From the NCBI RefSeq assembly GCF_017311165.1, contig NZ_CP062973.1, positions 1,116,001 through 1,180,000 of the forward strand: DNA of 64,000 nt. Direction: 5' to 3'. Every line of letters begins with the position of its first letter. Position 1 is the stretch's first letter. A program made the translations under genes and the position numbers. This stretch comes from Psychroflexus sp. ALD_RP9. Its GTDB lineage: Bacteria; Bacteroidota; Bacteroidia; Flavobacteriales; Flavobacteriaceae. The notes under the pieces were generated by a model. The model made no database searches. It saw only the letters and a list, made by a program, of their open reading frames with translations, and was not told the origin of the DNA. This document shows positions 35,833 to 44,594 of the stretch, one piece after another.

Positions 35833-37734
35833 ATGAGCGAATTAATTAAACACGAATGTGGTATCGCACAATTGCGATTACTAAAACCACTGAGCTTTTA
35901 CAAAGAAAAATACGGCACAGCGTTTTATGGTATCAATAAAATGTATTTAATGATGGAAAAGCAGCACAATCGCGGTCAAGATGGTGCTGGTTTTGCAAGT
36001 GTGAAGTTAGATGTAGCGCCTGGTCACCGTTACATTAGTCGTGTACGCTCTAATGCAGCACAGCCTATTCAAGATATTTTTGGTACAATTAACCAACGTA
36101 TTAATCAAGGTTTAGAAGACAATCCAGCTTTAAAAGATAATGTTGGCCTGCAAAAAGAAAATTTACCTTATTTAGGAGAAGTTTATTTAGGTCATGTTCG
36201 TTATGGCACTTTTGGTAAAAATAGTATCGAAAGCGTTCATCCTTTTTTACGTCAAAACAACTGGATGCATCGTAATTTAATTTTAGCTGGAAACTTCAAC
36301 ATGACCAATGTAACTGAGTTATTTCAGAATTTAGTTGCACTAGGTCAGCATCCAAAAGAAAAGGCAGATACAGTAACTGTAATGGAAAAGATTGGCCATT
36401 TTCTTGATTCTGAAGTTCGTAAACTCTACAAAAAACTAAAATCTGAAGGTTTTAACAAACAACAAGCCTCACCACATATTGTCGAGAAAATTAAGTTACA
36501 TAAAATACTTCGCAAAGCTTCAAAAGATTGGGATGGTGGTTATGCTATGGCTGGTATGTTAGGTCATGGCGATGCGTTTGTATTAAGAGACCCAAACGGT
36601 ATTAGACCAGCTTATTATTATAAAGACGATGAAATTGTGGTAATTGCATCTGAACGTCCAGTGATTCAAACTGCTTTTAATGTTGATTATGATGACGTGA
36701 AAGAACTAGACCCAGGTCATGCCATCATTACTAAAAAAAGTGGTGAAGTGAGCTTTAAACAAATTCTAGAACCACGTGAACGAAAAGCTTGCTCGTTTGA
36801 GCGCATTTATTTTTCCCGTGGAAGTGATGCTGAGATTTATACTGAACGTAAAAAATTAGGATCGCTGCTGATGCCAGAAGTTTTAAAAGCCATAGATTTT
36901 GATACCTTAAACTCTGTTTTCTCATACATCCCAAACACAGCTGAAACCTCATTTTATGGAATGGTTGAAGCGGCACAAGACGAATTGAATCGGCAGAAAA
37001 ATGAAGCCATTTTAAAAGAAAAAAATCAACTAACAGACGATCGTTTATCTGAAATTTTAGCCTATCGTCTACGCACTGAAAAAATAGCGGTTAAAGATGC
37101 TAAACTGCGTACATTTATTACAGAAGATAGTAGCCGAGACGATTTAGTAGCTCATGTTTATGATGTAACTTATGGTGTTGTAAAACCAACCGATAATTTA
37201 GTGGTTATTGATGATAGTATTGTTCGAGGTACAACGCTTAAGAAAAGTATTTTAAAAATGTTAGATCGGTTAAGTCCGAAACACATCATCATTGTATCAT
37301 CAGCACCACAAATTAGATATCCTGATTGTTATGGTATTGATATGGCTAAATTAGAAGATTTTGTGGCCTTTAGAGCTGCACTAGCTTTACACAAAGACCA
37401 ACAAACTTACGATCAAGTCATGGGTGAAGTTTATGCTAATTGTGTTGCTGAGAAAGATTTGCCAAGCCATGAAGTGACCAATCATGTAAAAGCGGTTTAT
37501 AAAGGTTTTAGCGCAAAAGAAATATCAGCTAAAATAGCCGAATTATTAAGTGATGATAGTATTAATGCTAAAGTAAGCGTTATATACCAAAGCATAGAAA
37601 ACCTTCATGAAGCTTGTCCTAAAAATTTAGGAGATTGGTATTTTACAGGAAATTACCCAACGCCAGGTGGCAATAAAGTGGTTAATAAAGCGTTTATGAA
37701 TTTTTATGAAGGCAAGAGTGACCGCGCTTACTAA
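35833..37734 (+). CDS. purF: amidophosphoribosyltransferase (long Bacteroidota form)
   Basis: First enzyme of de novo purine synthesis; it makes 5-phosphoribosylamine from PRPP and glutamine. The glutaminase nucleophile is the Cys in HECGIAQLRLL (Cys9), which would require removal of a short propeptide. NRGQDGAGFA, YGTFG and ERIYFSRGSD follow, and the PRPP loop is VVIDDSIVRGTT (about 456-467). At 633 residues it is much longer than the about 505 of E. coli. Extra length lies between the glutaminase and PRPP loop and at the C-terminus, as in other Bacteroidota. A terminator sits just upstream. Confidence 0.93.
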   Translation: MSELIKHECGIAQLRLLKPLSFYKEKYGTAFYGINKMYLMMEKQHNRGQDGAGFASVKLDVAPGHRYISRVRSNAAQPIQDIFGTINQRINQGLEDNPALKDNVGLQKENLPYLGEVYLGHVRYGTFGKNSIESVHPFLRQNNWMHRNLILAGNFNMTNVTELFQNLVALGQHPKEKADTVTVMEKIGHFLDSEVRKLYKKLKSEGFNKQQASPHIVEKIKLHKILRKASKDWDGGYAMAGMLGHGDAFVLRDPNGIRPAYYYKDDEIVVIASERPVIQTAFNVDYDDVKELDPGHAIITKKSGEVSFKQILEPRERKACSFERIYFSRGSDAEIYTERKKLGSLLMPEVLKAIDFDTLNSVFSYIPNTAETSFYGMVEAAQDELNRQKNEAILKEKNQLTDDRLSEILAYRLRTEKIAVKDAKLRTFITEDSSRDDLVAHVYDVTYGVVKPTDNLVVIDDSIVRGTTLKKSILKMLDRLSPKHIIIVSSAPQIRYPDCYGIDMAKLEDFVAFRAALALHKDQQTYDQVMGEVYANCVAEKDLPSHEVTNHVKAVYKGFSAKEISAKIAELLSDDSINAKVSVIYQSIENLHEACPKNLGDWYFTGNYPTPGGNKVVNKAFMNFYEGKSDRAY

Positions 37735-37774
37735 TTGTCTTGATGACAAGCTAACACCAACCTAACAACTACTT

Positions 37775-39076
37775 GTGAATAAACGTATAAATGATATTTT
37801 AAAAGATGCCGATTTTAAAGAAATCTTGACAAAGGGATTTTCATTTTTATTATTTAGGCTTGGTGGTACAATTGCAGGTTATTTTTTTACTTTATTCATA
37901 TCAAATAAATTTGGTGAGGATATTTATGGCTTAGTTGCTCTTGGATTTTCTATGTTTTTAATTTTAAGTGTGGTTGGTAGATTAGGCCTAGATACAAATA
38001 TGATTAAGTTTTTTTCTCAAGACACAAACGATCAAGAATCAGGTATTTTTTATAAATCGATTTTTAAGTCTTTTGTTTTAAGCTCTATGCTAGCTGGCAT
38101 TATTTACTTATTTAGAGAGCCTATATTTACTGACTTTTTTAAAGAGCCTAAACCAGAATTAATCCCTTTTTTACCTTGGGTTTTAGCAGCGATTCCCTTG
38201 TGGAGTATTACCATTATTAGTGCAAGTTTTTTAAGAGCTAAGAAAAGAAACAATGCTTTTGCTTTGTTTAATAATCCAAGCCGATTTTTATTTGGTTTAG
38301 TTTTATTAATTATTTTTTATAGTTTCTCGCAAGAGGCAATGGTTATATTTAAAGCTCATTTTTATGCAGTAGCTATTTCAGCCGCAGTAAGTTTTGGTTT
38401 AGTGGTTTATTATTTGAAAACACTTCAATTGAAAACGCAGACCAATTCCTGGTTTTTTCTTAAAGATTCACTTCCGATGATGCTTTCATCTTCAATATTA
38501 ATATTGCTAGGTTGGATGGATACCTTTGTGATGGGAATTTTTGAAACTGATGCTAATGTAGGAATTTACAATGTGAGTCTAAAAGTAGCCAGTTTAGCTG
38601 TTTTTAGTTTACAGGCTATTAATTCGATTTTGGCACCTAAGATAGCGAAAAGTTATGCTGAAGGCCACACAGATTATAAGCGTTTGATAGCTTTTTCTAC
38701 GAAGTTAAATTTCATGATTAGTGGTGTAGTTGTTGTGGCAATTATAATATTTCATAAGTTTCTATTAGGCATGTTTGGCGAAGCTTTTACAGCTGGTGCG
38801 ACTATTTTATTTATTTTTTGTGCGGGCCAAATAATCAACTCATTTTCGGGTTCGGTTGGCGTTATTTTGCAAATGATTGGGAAACAAAAAGTATATCAAA
38901 ACTTTGTTTTAGCAGCTTTAGTCATAAATCTTATGCTTACTTTTGTTTTAACGCCAATATATGGTGGCGTTGGCGCTGCAGTTTCAACGGTGATCAGTAT
39001 GGTGTTTTGGAATATTGGGAGCGCGATTTATTTGAAAAAGCAGAAAAATATACAAAGTTATTTTAAACCTTTTTGA
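37775..39076 (+). CDS. Wzx-type oligosaccharide flippase
   Basis: A 433-residue polytopic membrane protein of the MATE/MOP superfamily, of the polysaccharide-translocase type. I count about 12 hydrophobic segments. The N-terminus LLFRLGGTIAGYFFTLFISN, with NKFGEDIYGL after it, is characteristic. It should flip undecaprenyl-linked glycan units across the inner membrane. The start is a GTG at 37775; no good upstream ATG. It lies 40 bases after purF without an obvious promoter, and begins the polysaccharide locus. Confidence 0.86.
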   Translation: MNKRINDILKDADFKEILTKGFSFLLFRLGGTIAGYFFTLFISNKFGEDIYGLVALGFSMFLILSVVGRLGLDTNMIKFFSQDTNDQESGIFYKSIFKSFVLSSMLAGIIYLFREPIFTDFFKEPKPELIPFLPWVLAAIPLWSITIISASFLRAKKRNNAFALFNNPSRFLFGLVLLIIFYSFSQEAMVIFKAHFYAVAISAAVSFGLVVYYLKTLQLKTQTNSWFFLKDSLPMMLSSSILILLGWMDTFVMGIFETDANVGIYNVSLKVASLAVFSLQAINSILAPKIAKSYAEGHTDYKRLIAFSTKLNFMISGVVVVAIIIFHKFLLGMFGEAFTAGATILFIFCAGQIINSFSGSVGVILQMIGKQKVYQNFVLAALVINLMLTFVLTPIYGGVGAAVSTVISMVFWNIGSAIYLKKQKNIQSYFKPF

Positions 39077-39182
39077 TTTTAGATTCTTTAAGTATTTAAA
39101 GCTCTTTACAAGAGTAAAGCCTTATTAATTGTTATTTTAAATTTGATTAATTTCAATAAATAAAAGAAATAAAAACGACTGA

Positions 39183-40115
39183 ATGAAACACATCTTTATA
39201 ACAGGATGCCCAAGAAGTGGAACCACGATGTTAGGAAGTATTCTTTCAAATAACGATTCTGTAATTGTAACACCAGAATCTCATTTTTTTAATGAATTTG
39301 TTTTTAGTCATCTATCAAAACCAACTTCAATTGTAAAAAAAGCTAAGATGTTAGATTATTATAACAATCATTATAGGTTTAAGCAATGGGGAATAAATTC
39401 AGCTCATATTGATAATTTACCAGAACAAGTTATGTTATCTTCTTATTCTATAGTCATTGAAGAGACGGTCAAACAGTATGCAGAAGAGCATTTTAATAAT
39501 AAAAATTTTTCGACAAGAATTGATCACACACCAAGCAATATTAAAGATTTTAGACTATTAAATTTACTTTTCCCTAAATCTAAATTTGTTTATATTGTTA
39601 GAGATCCACGAGCGATTTATGCATCGATTAAAAGTTTAGATTGGGGCCCGAATTCTGCTATGAAACTAAGTCAACTTTGGATAGAATATGTTGCTGCATA
39701 TTTTGCTTTAAATAATTTAGATTCAGATCGAGTTTATTTAGTCAAATATGAAGAATTACTTCAAAATCCTGCGGATACTTTAAAAAGTTTATGCGATTTC
39801 CTGCAATTAAAATATACAGAAAACATGTTCTCGGATAATACTTCTTTTAAGCTTCCAAAGTCAACCTTATCTCAACATGCGCTTGTGGGAAAATCACTAG
39901 ATAAGACTAGAATAAATAAGTGGAAACACGAGTTAAAAAAAAGAGATATAGAAATTATAGAAAGCTATTGTGGGTCTTCACTCAATTCTTTTGGATATAT
40001 TAATTTTATAAAAAATTATTATAGCTTAACAAGGGAAGATAAAATTAAGAGTTATGCTAAAGAAGTTTATCGTTATATACCAAATAAATTTAGAAAAAAA
40101 AATAGAGAAAAATAA
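39183..40115 (+). CDS. PAPS-dependent sulfotransferase
   Basis: A 310-residue sulfotransferase. The PAPS 5'-phosphosulfate loop is FITGCPRSGTTMLGS (5-19), and the 3'-phosphate site is VYIVRDPRAIYASIKS. YLVKYEELLQNPADTLKSLC is also typical. The acceptor is probably a sugar of the surface glycan, judged by neighbours (flippase and glycosyltransferases). No signal peptide. Base composition is more AT-rich than the housekeeping genes on either side, consistent with a variable glycan locus. Confidence 0.88.
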   Translation: MKHIFITGCPRSGTTMLGSILSNNDSVIVTPESHFFNEFVFSHLSKPTSIVKKAKMLDYYNNHYRFKQWGINSAHIDNLPEQVMLSSYSIVIEETVKQYAEEHFNNKNFSTRIDHTPSNIKDFRLLNLLFPKSKFVYIVRDPRAIYASIKSLDWGPNSAMKLSQLWIEYVAAYFALNNLDSDRVYLVKYEELLQNPADTLKSLCDFLQLKYTENMFSDNTSFKLPKSTLSQHALVGKSLDKTRINKWKHELKKRDIEIIESYCGSSLNSFGYINFIKNYYSLTREDKIKSYAKEVYRYIPNKFRKKNREK

Positions 40116-40132
40116 AAGCTAGTCTAGTAATT

Positions 40133-40621
40133 ATGTTAACGAAATATAGGCTTATTATTACATTTTTATCGTTCTTTATATTAATTGCTTGTAAATCTAA
40201 AACTGAACTCTATTTAGAAAGAGGCTTAGATATTTTAAGCAACGTAAAAGAGATAAATTTTAATATTTATGATGATATTTTTATTAATGAAGTAGGAGTT
40301 ATTAGAGATCAAAAAGAAGGTACCAAAACCTTAGTATTTAAATTAAATAAAAACGTTAAAGAAGACTCTTTTAAAAATGACTCCTTTATAGGAATAAGCG
40401 TTTGGATCATAAATAAAAATAATAAGAAAAGGAAAGAAAACTGGGACTTCAAACCTAAACTTATAGAAGTAAATGATCATAAATACTTTCTAAAAAAAAT
40501 AAATGTTAAGGAAGATAGGATCAGAAAAATGAAAATATACGCTTATCAAAAATTAAATGATAAGAAGCACATGATAGGTTCGACTATTATTTTGCGTAAA
40601 ATTTATACTTATAATGACTAA
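40133..40621 (+). CDS. hypothetical lipoprotein in polysaccharide locus
   Basis: A 162-residue lysine- and asparagine-rich protein with a lipobox (LIACKS, Cys20). The mature part has beta-like strands (INFNIYDDIFINEVGV, SFIGISVWIINKN). I recognise no family. It is flanked closely by the sulfotransferase gene (17 bases) and the GT2 gene (8-base overlap), so it belongs to the same transcript. A role in glycan assembly or export is only suggested by position. Confidence 0.62.
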   Translation: MLTKYRLIITFLSFFILIACKSKTELYLERGLDILSNVKEINFNIYDDIFINEVGVIRDQKEGTKTLVFKLNKNVKEDSFKNDSFIGISVWIINKNNKKRKENWDFKPKLIEVNDHKYFLKKINVKEDRIRKMKIYAYQKLNDKKHMIGSTIILRKIYTYND

Positions 40622-41480
40622 AAAAAACACACCTAGTAACATAGCTCTAGTAACTCCGTTAAAGGACGAAATCAATAATATTGATTCGTTTTTGGAATCC
40701 ATAAAGAGACAAAGCATACCCATAAAAACTTTAGTCATAGTAGAGAATGATAGCACTGATGGTAGTAAAGAGTATTTAAATAATATTAATGAGATAAAAA
40801 ACATTGAACAATTTAAAGTTATTAATATAAATTTTAAAGATACCACTTACCGTGTTGGGAAAAAATATGCTACGATTGTAAATACTGGTTTTCAATCTCT
40901 AAAAAAAGAGTCTTTCTATAATGAATTAGACTATATTGGCATTTTAGATTGCGATGTGTTTCCAGAAAAAGATTACTATAAAAAACTAACAAGTTTTTTA
41001 ATTAATAATCCAAAAGTAGGTATTACTAGCGGGCTAATCTATACTGAAACAGGAAAACAACATATTGCAAATCAAAACTGGGTAAGAGGTGGTTGCAGAA
41101 TTTGGAAAAAAAAGTGTTTTGATGAGGTCGGTTATCAAATTGCCTACACAGCTGATACAGTATCAGTAGCTTTAGCTCATTTAAAAGGCTGGAAAACAAA
41201 AACTGTTAAATCAGCTAGTGTAACTTCTAGAGAAGTAGATACAAGATTTTCAAATTCTTCAGAGAAAGGATATCACGCATATTACAGAGGACATACCTTA
41301 TTTTATATGCTTTTAAAATCTTTTTATATAATTTTTATTAAAAGAAAAGTAAAAACCGGCACTACACTTTTGTTTGGTTTTATTAAAAGTATGTTTACTA
41401 AAAGGCCAAGAATTGAAGATAGACAGTTAAGAAAATATTTTAGATATTACATGTTTAATAAATTAATTAAAAAGTATTAA
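40614..41480 (+). CDS. family 2 glycosyltransferase
   Basis: A 288-residue GT-A-fold glycosyltransferase. The N-terminal IALVTPLKDEINNIDSFLES and VIVENDSTDGSKEYL bind the nucleotide-sugar. The metal-binding DCDVF motif is near residue 110. The C-terminal part is basic, with a hydrophobic stretch (YMLLKSFYIIFI) that may hold it at the membrane. Donor and acceptor are unknown. It overlaps the preceding lipoprotein gene by 8 bases and is followed by the polymerase-like gene after 2 bases. Confidence 0.83.
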   Translation: MTKKNTPSNIALVTPLKDEINNIDSFLESIKRQSIPIKTLVIVENDSTDGSKEYLNNINEIKNIEQFKVININFKDTTYRVGKKYATIVNTGFQSLKKESFYNELDYIGILDCDVFPEKDYYKKLTSFLINNPKVGITSGLIYTETGKQHIANQNWVRGGCRIWKKKCFDEVGYQIAYTADTVSVALAHLKGWKTKTVKSASVTSREVDTRFSNSSEKGYHAYYRGHTLFYMLLKSFYIIFIKRKVKTGTTLLFGFIKSMFTKRPRIEDRQLRKYFRYYMFNKLIKKY

Positions 41481-41482
41481 TA

Positions 41483-42628
41483 GTGAACGTTAATGTTATA
41501 GTAATATTTATTTGCTTTCTAATTTCTGGTTTTTTTCATCAAGGACTCTATATATTATTTCCATTATTAGTATTATACTACATTTCATATCATAAAGGAT
41601 TAAAGTTAAAGTTAAATCCTGTTACTAAGATTTATTTATATATCTCTTTAATTACTCTCATTTTTTTTGGATTACAATCAATATTTTATTTTGACATAAA
41701 AATATTTTCAATCAAAGGGTGCTTAAGGTATTTTGCTTATTTTTCATTCGCAGTATTTGCCTCTTATATGTCTAAAAAGAATATTAAATACTTTTTTGTA
41801 GTATTAGTAGGCTACTTTATTTTAACTATACCATTAGGCTATTTTCAATTTGTCAATTTAGGGCGTTATCATAACATTTTAGGGCATTCAAATCATTTAG
41901 CTTATGTGCTATCAATGGTTATTTACTTTTTAGTCTTTAATCGACCATTTAAAAGTAAAAAAATTAATATCATATGTATAACACTTCTTTTTTTATCCTT
42001 AATTTTAACAAAATCATCAGGAGGACTTTTAGTTCTTCTGGCGCTTTTAGGGTTCAATGGAATCGTGTCTAATAGAATATCACTTTCAAATAAAATAATA
42101 TTTTTAACTGTCCCGATTATTTTAGCCATATCAGTAATTAATTTTTCTGAAAAAATAGCTTTTCAACTTGAGTCAATAACTTTTTTAAATTGGGAATTTA
42201 TTGAAGATAGGGCAACACAATTTACTATAGATGGAGTAAATAGAGCTGGAGGATATGGTTCTTTTGTATGGCGAATTATATATTGGTCTGCAATTATTTA
42301 TGAGTTTTTTTCAGAGTCTGTTTTTAAAATTATATTTGGTCTAGGAGTTGATCATTTAACTCAAGGAAATATGCCTTATGAATTTATGCAGCAAGATCCA
42401 CATAACGATTTCGTGAAAGCTCTATTAGAGTTTGGTGTTATTGGCTTATTATTTTTTATATACTTCTTTAGAAAAGTATATAATGTAGTCAAGAAGAACT
42501 TTAATATTATCATTATTATGTTTGTTCCCATGTTTTTTGGTAATCCAATGGTAAACTACTCTGTAAGCATGACCCTAATTTTAATTTTAATGTATGAGTA
42601 TAAAAAAGTTAATACCGAAGTTGACTAA
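41483..42628 (+). CDS. O-antigen polymerase/ligase-like membrane protein (1)
   Basis: A 381-residue multi-span membrane protein with about 10-12 hydrophobic segments and a large periplasmic loop before the last ones. The loop contains QQDPHNDFVKALLEFGVIGL, which resembles the PHN...H motif of Wzy/WaaL/RfaL proteins. GTG start at 41483. The end overlaps the next gene by 35 bases. It could be the polymerase (Wzy) or the ligase (WaaL) of the surface glycan. Confidence 0.78.
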   Translation: MNVNVIVIFICFLISGFFHQGLYILFPLLVLYYISYHKGLKLKLNPVTKIYLYISLITLIFFGLQSIFYFDIKIFSIKGCLRYFAYFSFAVFASYMSKKNIKYFFVVLVGYFILTIPLGYFQFVNLGRYHNILGHSNHLAYVLSMVIYFLVFNRPFKSKKINIICITLLFLSLILTKSSGGLLVLLALLGFNGIVSNRISLSNKIIFLTVPIILAISVINFSEKIAFQLESITFLNWEFIEDRATQFTIDGVNRAGGYGSFVWRIIYWSAIIYEFFSESVFKIIFGLGVDHLTQGNMPYEFMQQDPHNDFVKALLEFGVIGLLFFIYFFRKVYNVVKKNFNIIIIMFVPMFFGNPMVNYSVSMTLILILMYEYKKVNTEVD

Positions 42629-43793
42629 TTTTTTTTTAATACTATTTGTTTTATTTACTGTATTACCTGTTAAACTAAATTTTAGTAGTCTAACAATAAT
42701 AGCCTTAGTAATTTTGAGTCTTATAAACTTAATAATTTTAAAAAACAATAACCTTAAACCATCAAGTTACTTTATTTTCATCATTACGCTCCCATTAGCA
42801 ATCTATGGTTTAGGTCTTATAAACACAGTAAATATTGATTATGGGATTAGTTTTTTGGTGAAAAACATGAGTTTTTTTGCTTTTCCTTTAATTTTTTTCA
42901 GCTTAAGTAAATATGTGAATAGAAATCTGCTATTCAAATCTTACCTCGTTGGTCTTTTTATGACTAATGTTTATTTGTCATATCTTTTTATATACTATTT
43001 TAATTTTGGCTTACGATTTTATAAAATTATTACAATCGATATTTATCATTCAACCTATCTTGGAATGTACAGTCTTTTCGCCTATTGGATTTGCTTTATT
43101 TTTTTTAAAAAAAACAACAATAAACTGTATTTATTATTAGCAGTGTTCTTCATTTTATCGGCCATAATTACCTCAGCAAGAATCGTTGTTTTACTATCAA
43201 TAGTTTCTGTCATTATATCGTTGGTATCGACAATAAAATCAAATAGTAAAAAAGTTGCTGCACTTATCTTATTCTTTTTAGTTGGCATTATGGCTATAAC
43301 AAATGTTCCGTCTTTAAAACAAAAATTCCATCAGTTTTTAGAGTTAGAAAAAATCGGATTTGATAAGAACAACTACCGAAGCATCTCATCAAGACTTGGC
43401 AAAATAGAAGCCTCAGTTGCAGTCATAAAAAATAACCTTTGGTTAGGTACTGGAACTGGAGATGCAAAAGATGAACTTGTAAAAGAGTATAAAAAAATGA
43501 AATTTACAATGGGATATAAGAATAAATATAATGCTCACAATCAATACTTGGATAACTTAGTTAGGAATGGTATAATTGGTGGTATGATTAGTTTATTAGC
43601 GATTTATTTTTTCCCATTTTATATTTCAATTAGACGTAAAGAAAAACTATTGCTTACATTTATAATAATAATTGCAGTAGTTAGCCTAACAGAATCAATA
43701 CTAGATAGACATAAAGGTATTACATTTTACGTTTTCTTTGTTTCATTAATGCTAAGTTCAATTTTTCAAAATAAATTGCATTCTGAAGATTAA
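42594..43793 (+). CDS. O-antigen ligase-family membrane protein (2)
   Basis: A 399-residue polytopic protein of the O-antigen ligase superfamily. It has a similar layout to the gene before it, with GTGTGDAKDELVKEYKKM and NAHNQYLDNLVRNGIIGG in the periplasmic loop (the HNxxL feature common to Wzy/WaaL). It overlaps its neighbour by 35 bases, so it is in the same transcript. Together they may form a polymerase-ligase pair. Which is which cannot be told from sequence. Confidence 0.82.
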   Translation: MSIKKLIPKLTNFFLILFVLFTVLPVKLNFSSLTIIALVILSLINLIILKNNNLKPSSYFIFIITLPLAIYGLGLINTVNIDYGISFLVKNMSFFAFPLIFFSLSKYVNRNLLFKSYLVGLFMTNVYLSYLFIYYFNFGLRFYKIITIDIYHSTYLGMYSLFAYWICFIFFKKNNNKLYLLLAVFFILSAIITSARIVVLLSIVSVIISLVSTIKSNSKKVAALILFFLVGIMAITNVPSLKQKFHQFLELEKIGFDKNNYRSISSRLGKIEASVAVIKNNLWLGTGTGDAKDELVKEYKKMKFTMGYKNKYNAHNQYLDNLVRNGIIGGMISLLAIYFFPFYISIRRKEKLLLTFIIIIAVVSLTESILDRHKGITFYVFFVSLMLSSIFQNKLHSED

Positions 43794-43832
43794 ATTCCAT
43801 TAAAAAATAGTTTTCAAAGACATATCTCATTA

Positions 43833-44570
43833 ATGAAAAGAATAAAAATTTTCAACACCACTATAGACAACCTTAGCATGCAAGAAACCCTGCAAAAGGT
43901 AAAGCAAGCAATATCAAATAAAACACAGCTCCATCATGTTGTTGTTAACGCAGGAAAGATTGTTGCCATGCAAGAAGATAAAGAGTTAAGAGAAAGTGTA
44001 AATTCTTGTGACATTATTAATGCCGATGGTCAAGCGGTGGTATGGGCTTCAAAACTTTTAGGAAAACCACTAAAAGAACGCGTTGCCGGTATCGATTTAA
44101 TGGAAAATCTTGTAAAACTAGCAGCTCAAAATAAATATAAAATTTATCTACTAGGCGCCAAAGAAGAAGTCGTCTCTAAAGTTGTTCAAATCTATAAAAG
44201 CAACTATTCAAAACATCTCATTGCCGGCTATAGAAATGGCTATTTTTCTAAAGAGGAAGAACAAACCATTGCTCAAGATATCTCCAATAGTGGAGCACAG
44301 CTACTATTTGTTGCCATATCATCACCAAAAAAAGAAAACTTTCTTTACCAAAATCGCAAGACACTAAGAAATCTCAACTTTATTATGGGCGTAGGCGGTA
44401 GTTTTGATGTTATTGCAGGAAAAACTAAACGCGCACCTGTTTGGATGCAAAAATCTGGACTCGAATGGTTTTACAGGTTCATGCAAGAACCTAAAAGAAT
44501 GTGGAAAAGATACCTTATCGGAAACACGAAATTCATATTTTTGACAATCAAACAATTTTTTAAAAACTAA
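43833..44570 (+). CDS. WecG/TagA/CpsF-family glycosyltransferase
   Basis: A 245-residue GT26-family enzyme that transfers ManNAc- or ManNAcA-type sugars, or glucose in CpsF cases, to a lipid-linked acceptor. It has the family blocks HHVVVNAGKIVAMQ, IINADGQAVVWASKLLG, ERVAGIDLMENLV, LLGAKEEVV, GYRNGYF and FIMGVGGSFDVIAGKTKRAP. UDP-ManNAc for it could be made by WecB (49646-50743) in the same locus; no WecC dehydrogenase is seen. Cytoplasmic, membrane-associated. Confidence 0.9.
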   Translation: MKRIKIFNTTIDNLSMQETLQKVKQAISNKTQLHHVVVNAGKIVAMQEDKELRESVNSCDIINADGQAVVWASKLLGKPLKERVAGIDLMENLVKLAAQNKYKIYLLGAKEEVVSKVVQIYKSNYSKHLIAGYRNGYFSKEEEQTIAQDISNSGAQLLFVAISSPKKENFLYQNRKTLRNLNFIMGVGGSFDVIAGKTKRAPVWMQKSGLEWFYRFMQEPKRMWKRYLIGNTKFIFLTIKQFFKN

Positions 44571-44594
44571 CCACTCACATAAAATTATAACTCT

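Noticed and set aside
36769..36780. A second CACGTG core inside purF as a possible parS site
   Set aside because: The flanks do not match parS (about 11 of 16 positions), and it lies in conserved coding sequence.
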